This document shows positions 5,272 to 10,861 of a DNA stretch of 23,858 nucleotides, one piece after another; the first letter of the stretch is position 1; each line of letters opens with the position of its first letter. The stretch covers positions 1-23,858 of the IMG/VR virus record IMGVR_UViG_3300025889_000948. One strand, written 5' to 3'. Origin of the DNA: a virus. Under the pieces are notes generated by a model, which saw nothing but the letters and a program-made list of their open reading frames with translations, was not told where the DNA came from and ran no database searches. The position numbers and the translations under genes are program-made.

Positions 5272-6092
5272 TGGCCATCATTTATCATTCTCAAGCTGAA
5301 CTTTTACAACTTCTTTATAAGGAGGATAAAGTTGGCGTAACTCAAAAATATGGTGGCAATTTTCGTTTACCTAATGGGAATTGGGCGTATGCTGTAATGC
5401 ACGGCGGTGTTGATACTAGGGCGGCAGTTGGAACCCCTTTATATGCTCCCTTTGATTGCGAAGTCAAAAGCTCTGATTTGGGCAATAGAGACTATGGGAA
5501 AAATTTAACTCTTTGGGCTAAAAACATTTCTATAACTGACGGTGATAGGGTATGGCATGAATGCAAAGTGAGGATAGGGCATTTAAGCGAATTTTTGGTT
5601 AAAGATGGCTTTGTAAAAAAGGGGGCTAAAATCGCACTAACTGGCAATACTGGATTTTCAAACTCTCCACATTTGCACACTGAGCTAATACCATATCAAG
5701 ACGGTAATAGGGCAGTAATGAATAAAGTTAGCGGAAGAATCAACCCCGAGTCAATATCTTTTGTAAAAGACGTTTTTAAGGAAGCGAAAGAATGGGCGGA
5801 GCAATTAAAAATTTGCAATAATCAGAATTACAAGAATGCACCAACTAAAGAAGAGTTTTTACAAATGCTTTATAATTATGATCAGAACAAAGAACAATTT
5901 AAATATAATTACATGGATTTAAAAAATGAGGTTAAGAACCCTATATTTAACAAATATGATGGAACGTTAACCGAAAACATGGCTAGGATAATTGCCGACA
6001 TTGGAATAGACAGAAAAATGAAAGACCAGATATTGCCTTATATTCAACAGATAATAGACGAGAACAACTTGAAAAGTGTTTATTTTGAATAG
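5271..6092 (+). CDS. M23 (LytM-type) peptidoglycan endopeptidase, endolysin, 273 aa
   Basis: The catalytic domain (about residues 22-150) has all the expected zinc and catalytic residues: HGGVD (H44, D48), GHLSEF (H104) and SPHLHTEL (H134, H136), with the loop GTPLYAPFDCEV (54-65) typical of the family. M23 enzymes cut peptide cross-bridges of peptidoglycan. There is no signal peptide, so release through a holin is expected. The C-terminal 120 residues are helical and may bind the wall or serve another role; no known binding repeat is visible. The start overlaps the previous stop (TAATG) and has TTAC rather than TAAC at the usual spacing. It could also be a virion-associated lysin, but its place in this operon favours an endolysin. 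Confidence 0.85.
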   Translation: MAIIYHSQAELLQLLYKEDKVGVTQKYGGNFRLPNGNWAYAVMHGGVDTRAAVGTPLYAPFDCEVKSSDLGNRDYGKNLTLWAKNISITDGDRVWHECKVRIGHLSEFLVKDGFVKKGAKIALTGNTGFSNSPHLHTELIPYQDGNRAVMNKVSGRINPESISFVKDVFKEAKEWAEQLKICNNQNYKNAPTKEEFLQMLYNYDQNKEQFKYNYMDLKNEVKNPIFNKYDGTLTENMARIIADIGIDRKMKDQILPYIQQIIDENNLKSVYFE

Positions 6093-6098
6093 TGTTAT

Positions 6099-6127
6099 TT
6101 GACGTTTCTTTTTATTTGTGATATAAT
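6099..6127 (+). promoter_or_regulatory. Strong sigma70-like promoter
   Basis: TTGACG (6099-6104), exactly 17 bases, TATAAT (6122-6127). It begins seven bases after the endolysin stop and drives the 57-aa gene at 6155 and the membrane protein at 6347. Confidence 0.8.
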
Positions 6128-6154
6128 AGAAAGAAATCCAATAACAAAAACAAA

Positions 6155-6328
6155 ATGAACGAAACAAACAGCCTTCTTGATAGGATAGTCAAGGACATTG
6201 ATTCCCTCACAAAAAGAGTTGATCAATTTTATAAGCTCGGTCTTTACCGTGAGTCTTTTGATTTAGAAAAGACTTTGAGTAAAAAGAGCGACTTGTATTT
6301 TGCTTTAGGTAAAATGCTTTTTTCTTAA
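6155..6328 (+). CDS. Small helical protein, 57 aa, unknown function
   Basis: The frame MNETNSLLDRIVKDIDSLTK continues as a charged, probably helical protein to 57 residues and ends TAA. It is the first gene after the strong promoter at 6099-6127. Its leader TAACAAAAACAAAATGAA is identical over 18 bases to that of the gene at 6347, suggesting equal translation or leader duplication. No family recognised. Confidence 0.65.
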   Translation: MNETNSLLDRIVKDIDSLTKRVDQFYKLGLYRESFDLEKTLSKKSDLYFALGKMLFS

Positions 6329-6346
6329 TTCTCTAACAAAAACAAA

Positions 6347-6823
6347 ATGAAAACTATTAAGGTGTTATTCTTCTTTCTAACAGGTACTTTAGTGGCAAGT
6401 GGGGAAGTTGCCCTCTTCCTTCTTATAACTCTCTTAGAATGCATTTTAAAACTATTGAGAGTAGATTCAAACTTTACCTTGTGGCTAGATGAAAAAGCGT
6501 GCGATTTATATGATCATATTATGCAACACGAAGTACACGAGGAATTAACAGGGGAGAATCAATTTGCACAAAAAGATGATCTTCCGCATTATGACGAAAT
6601 AGTAGAGGCATTGCTTGAAACAGGCGGATGGAATATAGATGCAATGATGGAGCGTTTCGGAATATCAAGACACAAAATAAATGATATTTCAAAATGGTTA
6701 CAAAATAAATGTTTAGTTCTAACTAAAGACAAAGCTAATAAAAACAGAAACGTTTTATCCATAAATGATAAAACGTATCTAACTACAAGATTAAAAGACA
6801 ACTACCCCGCTCTTATTTCTTGA
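6347..6823 (+). CDS. Membrane protein with C-terminal helix-turn-helix-like domain, 158 aa
   Basis: Residues about 4-37 form one long or two short membrane segments (VLFFFLTGTLVASGEVALFL and following). Residues about 78-150 resemble a winged helix of the FtsK-gamma kind: DEIVEALLETGGWNIDAMME, then RFGISRHKINDISKWLQNKC and a wing-like end. FtsK-gamma domains bind short directional DNA motifs. A four-copy GTAATTC array lies just after this gene, but a link is only a guess. It shares the anchor-plus-HTH layout of the protein at 4933-5271 without obvious sequence identity. The leader matches that of the previous gene. Likely function: membrane-located sensing or DNA tethering; unproven. Confidence 0.5.
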   Translation: MKTIKVLFFFLTGTLVASGEVALFLLITLLECILKLLRVDSNFTLWLDEKACDLYDHIMQHEVHEELTGENQFAQKDDLPHYDEIVEALLETGGWNIDAMMERFGISRHKINDISKWLQNKCLVLTKDKANKNRNVLSINDKTYLTTRLKDNYPALIS

Positions 6824-6835
6824 GCTACTTTCAAG

Positions 6836-6859
6836 AAAAGGCTGAATACAGCAGTTTTT
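6836..6859 (+). terminator. Weak terminator-like hairpin after the 158-aa gene
   Basis: GCTG-AATA-CAGC (6841-6852) is flanked by AAAAG on the left and AGTTTTT on the right, so an A-tract can pair with the T-tract around the small stem. It lies 13 bases after the stop of the plus-strand gene. Stability is modest. Confidence 0.35.
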
Positions 6860-6864
6860 CAGCA

Positions 6865-6905
6865 GTAATTCATTAGTAATTCATCTGTAATTCGCCCAGT
6901 AATTC
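6865..6905. repeat. Four direct GTAATTC repeats at 11-12 bp spacing
   Basis: GTAATTC occurs at 6865-6871, 6876-6882, 6887-6893 and 6899-6905, with start spacings of 11, 11 and 12 bp. The array fills the gap between two converging genes. Near-helical spacing suggests an iteron-like or operator array bound along one DNA face. The spacing is too short for CRISPR. Function unknown. Confidence 0.55.
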
Positions 6906-7161
6906 ACTCGTTATCGTCCTCAATTTTATTTGCTGGTAAATACAAAACTTGTAATTTTCTTAATATCACTAAAGCCAAATTAACAAATAGCATCGTTGTT
7001 GTGGCTTGTGTATCATCTAATTGTAAATTCTTTAAATATATAATTGACTCGGTAAGAAAAAAAGAGGTTGCCATGTAGACGCCAGCATTAAAAATTGATC
7101 TTAAAGCAGTATAATGTTTTTCTCCTATAAAATTAAATAATTTAGATTTTAAATTAGACAT
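6904..7161 (-). CDS. Holin-like membrane protein, 85 aa
   Basis: Two hydrophobic segments (about residues 22-44 and 54-75) are separated by a short polar loop (NLQLDDTQATT), with a basic N-terminus and an acidic C-terminus (NKIEDDNE). Size and layout fit a class II holin, but holins have little sequence identity and the assignment rests on layout and on the nearby endolysin. It faces the opposite way from the endolysin operon. The start has TAAA exactly 8 bases upstream. Other small membrane proteins at 7507-8380 are equally possible holins. Confidence 0.45.
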   Translation of the reverse strand: MSNLKSKLFNFIGEKHYTALRSIFNAGVYMATSFFLTESIIYLKNLQLDDTQATTTMLFVNLALVILRKLQVLYLPANKIEDDNE

Positions 7162-7182
7162 AATAATTTTTTAATAATAATT

Positions 7183-7191
7183 TGGTATAAT
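7183..7191 (+). promoter_or_regulatory. Extended -10 promoter for the 77-aa gene
   Basis: TGGTATAAT (7183-7191) has the TG-N-TATAAT form of an extended -10 element, which can work without a good -35; none is seen 17 bases upstream. The leader would be about 57 bases to the ATG at 7255. Confidence 0.5.
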
Positions 7192-7254
7192 AAGTTTATC
7201 TTTTAACTCTCTGCCTATGTAAATTAAATTTATTTATTTCATTAATATAATATC

Positions 7255-7488
7255 ATGCAAATCGATTATAATAAACTAATTAAATTTGTAAAAGAAGAAC
7301 AATATAAAATAATAGAGGCCTATAATGAGTGGAAAGACAAAGAAGAGGAAATTAATGGACAAGTGTACAAAAGTATAGATGAATTTGAATTGTGTAGTCC
7401 CGGAATGCTGTGTAGATTAGCAGTAAAAAAAAAGGGATTGGACAAGTTAATAGATTTCCTTGAGAAAAACAAAAAAGAATTAATGTAA
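7255..7488 (+). CDS. Hypothetical protein, 77 aa
   Basis: A soluble, charged, mostly helical protein (MQIDYNKLIKFVKEEQYKII...) with a central ELCSPGMLCRLAVKKKG segment containing two cysteines. No family recognised. It stands alone between minus-strand genes with an upstream extended -10 promoter and a strong terminator just after its stop, so it is an independently controlled unit, as is typical of a moron or regulatory gene. TAAT lies exactly 8 bases before ATG. Confidence 0.65.
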   Translation: MQIDYNKLIKFVKEEQYKIIEAYNEWKDKEEEINGQVYKSIDEFELCSPGMLCRLAVKKKGLDKLIDFLEKNKKELM

Positions 7489-7490
7489 TG

Positions 7491-7516
7491 ATAGCCTCTT
7501 CGGAGGCTATTTTTTT
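7491..7516 (+). terminator. Rho-independent terminator with TTCG loop
   Basis: ATAGCCTC (7491-7498), loop TTCG, GAGGCTAT (7503-7510), then a T run: a perfect 8-bp stem with the very stable UUCG tetraloop. It ends the plus-strand 77-aa gene. The stop codon of the converging minus-strand gene lies inside the right arm. Confidence 0.92.
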
Positions 7517-7737
7517 GAGTTAGTTTTTATTATTGTACTAAGCTCTACTAGTACTTTTGTGTTTTCATTGTAAGACTCTATAAATTTATTATTAATTTCT
7601 TTTTGTGATGATATAAAATTATCCGCCATTTCCTTAATATCTTTATCTTTTCTTAGAATATACCAAGCGAAACTTAACGAGATAACGCCAAGAACGCCAT
7701 ACTCTAAAGCCTTTTCAAAAATTATGTTCATGTCCAT
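7507..7737 (-). CDS. BhlA/UviB-like holin candidate, 76 aa
   Basis: One N-terminal membrane segment (about residues 10-27, LEYGVLGVISLSFAWYILRK) is followed by a long charged helix (28-76). This is the layout of the BhlA/UviB family (EYGV/QGIWAVLF-type N-terminus, then KDKDIKE), whose members act as holins or bacteriocin-release proteins. It is the last gene of the minus-strand virion/lysis run, and its stop lies within a terminator stem shared with the converging gene. The start has TAAA exactly 8 bases upstream. Family assignment is by pattern only. Confidence 0.55.
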   Translation of the reverse strand: MDMNIIFEKALEYGVLGVISLSFAWYILRKDKDIKEMADNFISSQKEINNKFIESYNENTKVLVELSTIIKTNSKK

Positions 7738-7746
7738 AAGTATTGT

Positions 7747-8025
7747 TTAATAATGACGGTGTCCGTTCTTATAAATATAATATACAAAAGCTAGCATTGA
7801 TATCATAAAAGGTGTCTGTGCAATAATAATTATTAAATTGTTATAATGCAAATTAATACCTACAAGCTCCACGGTGACACATATTAAAGAACGCCAAGAC
7901 ATAGAAAAGAAAATAGACAGCATATTTCTCCTAAGCATCTCGTGTTTGCTAGGCCTAGACTTAAAAAAGAAAATAGCACCCAGTACGCCAACAACGAGAT
8001 TTATAATATAAAAGAATAAAAGCAT
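7747..8025 (-). CDS. Multi-span membrane protein, 92 aa
   Basis: About three hydrophobic segments are visible (residues 2-21, 42-57, 62-86) with a basic loop (KSRPSKHEMLRRN) after the first and a basic tail (KNGHRHY). No family recognised. Between two other small membrane proteins, it is likely part of the lysis or membrane-fusion set. The ATG is two bases after the previous gene's stop region, and no TAAY start signal is seen at 8 bases, so translation probably depends on the upstream gene. Confidence 0.55.
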   Translation of the reverse strand: MLLFFYIINLVVGVLGAIFFFKSRPSKHEMLRRNMLSIFFSMSWRSLICVTVELVGINLHYNNLIIIIAQTPFMISMLAFVYYIYKNGHRHY

Positions 8026-8026
8026 A

Positions 8027-8380
8027 TTATTTGAAAAATGGTGAAATAGTAGAAAAGAACATTATTATTACGAAAATTATAAAACAAATTTTTGAGGCTG
8101 TATCAATCCAGTTTTTAGACATAGTTTTTTTCATGTTATTACTTACTTGATCTAAAAAGCTATTGATTGATTTGTGAATATCTATTTTAAAATCATTAAA
8201 GTTTTTAATATAATCTATAAACATTTGGTGGTCTTTTTCAGATTGATCTTGTAATAATTCCATTCTCATTTGGATTCCATTGAGGGCACTGTGATGTCTT
8301 TCTCTATCTTCTGTTCTCATTTCTTTTAAAACAGCAATCTCTTTTGTGTTTTGTAAAACAAGAGCATGTAAATCATTCAT
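8027..8380 (-). CDS. Coiled-coil protein with C-terminal membrane anchor, 117 aa
   Basis: Residues 1-85 form a long charged helix (NTKEIAVLKEMRTEDRERHH and onwards), and residues about 94-113 (ICFIIFVIIMFFSTISPFF) form a membrane anchor close to the C-terminus. A tail-anchored coiled coil next to small membrane proteins recalls spanin-like or holin-associated proteins, but topology would be N-in unless reversed, and no lipobox is present. It precedes the three-span protein with a one-base gap. Function uncertain. Confidence 0.5.
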   Translation of the reverse strand: MNDLHALVLQNTKEIAVLKEMRTEDRERHHSALNGIQMRMELLQDQSEKDHQMFIDYIKNFNDFKIDIHKSINSFLDQVSNNMKKTMSKNWIDTASKICFIIFVIIMFFSTISPFFK

Positions 8381-8388
8381 TATTAAAA

Positions 8389-9063
8389 TTAAAAGTGTGA
8401 TTTTTTACTAACTTCTTCTATTAATTCAACCCTATCTATTCTATTAAGTCTTGATTGTATATTGCGCTCCATTTCTAATAAATTAGGTCTACCACTAGAC
8501 CCAAGCATGTCTACCTGGAAGTCTTCATTAAGTAGTGCTGGCTCTTCTAAATAATGTATATTTTCCCAAACTCCTTGAGATATGCCGGTAGTTCTTTCTC
8601 TTCCTTGATCAATTGCTTTTTTAGACAAATACCATTTCCAATATTCCGGCTCTTCGGCTTGAAATTGCTCATCTGTAATTTTGCCGTCGTTTAATTCAAT
8701 CAATTTAATCCTACATTCTTCGAACTTGTCCATCATCCCTGTTTTGTTTCTTAGGCTTAAATCAAGTAAATCTATTTCATTTTCTCTCCGCATAATCTCA
8801 ATGTCATAATTTTCTTTTTTTTCTTTGTTTAATTTTTCAATTTCTCTCAATTTTTCTTCTTTATCAAGATACATTCTTTTAGCTTCATACATTGCTAACG
8901 AGTATTGCCTCATTAAAAAATGATAATTGTGAGCGATAAAATTGCCCTCCTTTTTAACGGTAAACTTTTCAATATCAAAGTCACTTTTCAACCTTCCCAT
9001 TTCAATAAACTCTGACTTAAGTTCTTGGAATTTTGCGTTAATTTCGTTGTATTTTGTTAGCAT
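8389..9063 (-). CDS. Predicted coiled-coil protein, 224 aa, possibly tail-associated
   Basis: Residues about 1-120 are strongly helical and charged (NEINAKFQELKSEFIEMGRL; KEEKLREIEKLNKEKKENYD). Residues 120-224 contain mixed segments with several tryptophans (EEPEYWKWYLSKK). It directly follows the kelch-like fibre gene, with TAAC 7 bases before its ATG. GGAGG occurs upstream but too far away to act as a ribosome site and inside codons of the previous gene. Position suggests a fibre chaperone or an accessory tail protein; no family recognised. Confidence 0.5.
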   Translation of the reverse strand: MLTKYNEINAKFQELKSEFIEMGRLKSDFDIEKFTVKKEGNFIAHNYHFLMRQYSLAMYEAKRMYLDKEEKLREIEKLNKEKKENYDIEIMRRENEIDLLDLSLRNKTGMMDKFEECRIKLIELNDGKITDEQFQAEEPEYWKWYLSKKAIDQGRERTTGISQGVWENIHYLEEPALLNEDFQVDMLGSSGRPNLLEMERNIQSRLNRIDRVELIEEVSKKSHF

Positions 9064-9071
9064 AAAATTTG

Positions 9072-10334
9072 TTAAACACCTCCTAAAAAGCCCCTAGTGA
9101 CAGTTAGATCACCCTTATCTGTAGCATTTCCTGTGGTAGTGGTTGAGTCTATGTAATCAATTATATTTTTACCACTACCCCCACCAAAAAAGCCATAAGT
9201 AGCACCACTAACACCAGCCAACGCCCACCTAGCAACGGTAAGATCGCCCTTGTCTGTGGCATTGCCCGACGTTGTTGTTATATTAATATAGTCTATTGTA
9301 TTTAAAATACCTGTATCTACCCCCCCACCAAAAAAGCCATAAGTAGCACCACTAACACCAGATAAAGAATACCTAGCAACGGTAAGGTCGCCTTTGTCTG
9401 TGGCATTGCCCGACGTTGTTGTTATATTAATATAGTCTATTACATTAGATTGAGTCCCTGTATCACCTCCTCCGTAATAACCATAAGTACTTCCCGAAGA
9501 ATTGCCGGTAGATGACCTAGCAACGGTAAGGTCGCCTTTGTCTGTGGCATTGCCCGACGTTGTTGTTATATTAATATAGTCTATTACATTAGAGTAACTC
9601 CCAGCATACCCCCCACCAAAAAAGCCATAAGTAGCACCATTAGTCCCAGTCACGCCTTCTCTAGCAACGGTTAAATCTCCTTTGTCCGTAGCGTTGCCGG
9701 TACCGGTGGCTAAAGTTATATAATCAATAATATTTTGGTTAGCCCCTGAAACAGTACCGCCTGCAAAGAAGCCATAAGTAGCCCCCCGTGTTCCACCGAC
9801 AGCATTGCGCCCAACAGTTAGATCGCCCTTGTCGGTCGCATTTCCTGTAGTAGTGGTCAAGTTTGTGTAATCAATAACATTTGAATCGGAAGACCCACCA
9901 CCAAAGAAGCCATAAGGGCCAGCAACAAATATACCCCATCCACTACCGCATTCACAACCTACCCAATACTCATTGTCAACACCAACTAATTCTATTTTGT
10001 CGGCAATAGTAGAGCTTTCTATTGAACCGGCTGCATCAGTTTCGCCCAATGAAGTTAATATTTTATCACCTGCACTAGCGGTTATTTTCACATTAAAAGG
10101 ATCAAAGACAAAAAAAGTATGCCTTAATCCATCTTCACAAGTAGGCAAAGAAAATTCCACTTCTGCTACCGCCCCTTGATTAGTTAGCATCTTATTATAA
10201 TCGGTCGTAGCAACAACTGTATAGGCTGTAGTTTTTGCGGACGTTGTCAATAGTGCGTCGTCTCTTAATGTATTGTAGTCGGACGCAAGTGCTGTATTGC
10301 CAGCCGATACATTTGTAGAAGTTCCAACCGTCAT
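9072..10334 (-). CDS. Tail fibre or adhesin with six kelch-like repeats, 420 aa
   Basis: Residues 1-140 form an N-terminal domain, probably for attachment to the tail. From about residue 141 to the end there are six repeats of 42-49 residues with the core TYGFFGGG...N.IDY....T.GNATDKGDLTVAR, like kelch-type beta-propeller repeats found in many phage and environmental adhesins. Six such blades could close a propeller. Differences cluster after FFGGG and after LTVAR, where exposed loops would lie. The repeats are nearly identical in DNA as well. The gene lies at the distal end of the tail module, after the hub and a fibre-associated gene, which fits a host-binding role. TAAT lies 8 bases before ATG. 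Confidence 0.75.
   Translation of the reverse strand: MTVGTSTNVSAGNTALASDYNTLRDDALLTTSAKTTAYTVVATTDYNKMLTNQGAVAEVEFSLPTCEDGLRHTFFVFDPFNVKITASAGDKILTSLGETDAAGSIESSTIADKIELVGVDNEYWVGCECGSGWGIFVAGPYGFFGGGSSDSNVIDYTNLTTTTGNATDKGDLTVGRNAVGGTRGATYGFFAGGTVSGANQNIIDYITLATGTGNATDKGDLTVAREGVTGTNGATYGFFGGGYAGSYSNVIDYINITTTSGNATDKGDLTVARSSTGNSSGSTYGYYGGGDTGTQSNVIDYINITTTSGNATDKGDLTVARYSLSGVSGATYGFFGGGVDTGILNTIDYINITTTSGNATDKGDLTVARWALAGVSGATYGFFGGGSGKNIIDYIDSTTTTGNATDKGDLTVTRGFLGGV
9227..9593 (-). repeat. Tandem 144-bp DNA repeats inside the kelch-like gene
   Basis: A 79-bp block is identical at 9371-9449 and 9515-9593, and a third copy starting at 9227 differs at only a few positions; all are spaced 144 bp (48 codons). 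A further shared block (GCCATAAGTAGCACCA and flanks) recurs between them. Such identity points to recent duplication and allows repeat-number change by recombination. Assembly collapse in this stretch is possible. Confidence 0.85.
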
Positions 10335-10363
10335 ATAATTATATTAAGTAGTACTATTATAAA

Positions 10364-10852
10364 CTAACTAAAGGTAAAAGTATAGAAAACGCTTAGTGTT
10401 TTAGATACTGTTTTAGTTATATTTACAAGCACACGGCTAAACATTATACCGCTGTCAATTGTACCGCTAGCCGTTAATGCTGCCCCATCTCCAAAAACTG
10501 CCGCCTCTTTCCACGTTCCGTTGGCTTCTCCTGTATTAAAAAAAGTAGTCAATGTAGTTACAGACCCACTAGCTGAACGAGTTTGAATAAGTTTACGAGT
10601 AGAATTAGTTTCACTCTGTAAAGTAGTATCAGAAAGGCTAGGGGTATTGTTACCAGTACCAAAAGCAAAATAAGTGACTTCCACCTCTGCCGAATTTGAT
10701 CCAGCCATTTGTTGAGCAAGGGCATTTAAAGCAACGCTAGGGACAAGGTTATCATACTCAAATATTTCCTCTTGTCCAGTATTTACATCCGTTAAAACAA
10801 ATTTATAATGTCCATGACATTTCATCGGTCTTTCTTTGATTCCTTTTTTCAT
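10364..10852 (-). CDS. Tail or baseplate structural protein, 162 aa
   Basis: After a short basic start (MKKGIKERPMKCHGHYKF), the protein is beta-rich, with the pattern YFAFGTGNNTPSLSDTTLQS (about residues 61-80), then ANGTWKEAAVFGDGA and FSRVLVNITKTVSKTLSVFY near the end. This matches a widespread type of small phage tail/receptor-region protein (GTG..tP..sDt.L... fR..../...K). It lies between the hub and the kelch-like fibre, so it may link them. TAAT lies exactly 8 bases before ATG. The exact family name cannot be given from sequence alone. Confidence 0.6.
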   Translation of the reverse strand: MKKGIKERPMKCHGHYKFVLTDVNTGQEEIFEYDNLVPSVALNALAQQMAGSNSAEVEVTYFAFGTGNNTPSLSDTTLQSETNSTRKLIQTRSASGSVTTLTTFFNTGEANGTWKEAAVFGDGAALTASGTIDSGIMFSRVLVNITKTVSKTLSVFYTFTFS

Positions 10853-10861
10853 ATAATTTTA

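Noticed and set aside
6865-6905. CRISPR array
   Set aside because: Repeats are 7 bp with 4-5 bp between them, far too short, and there are no cas genes.
9066-9090. GGAGG as a Shine-Dalgarno site for the 224-aa gene
   Set aside because: It lies too far from the ATG and encodes the Gly-Gly-Val end of the upstream protein; TAAC at 7 bases is the local signal.
9072-10334. Diversity-generating retroelement target
   Set aside because: Variable positions are in repeats, but no reverse transcriptase, no template repeat and no adenine-biased changes are visible in the window; duplication explains the pattern.
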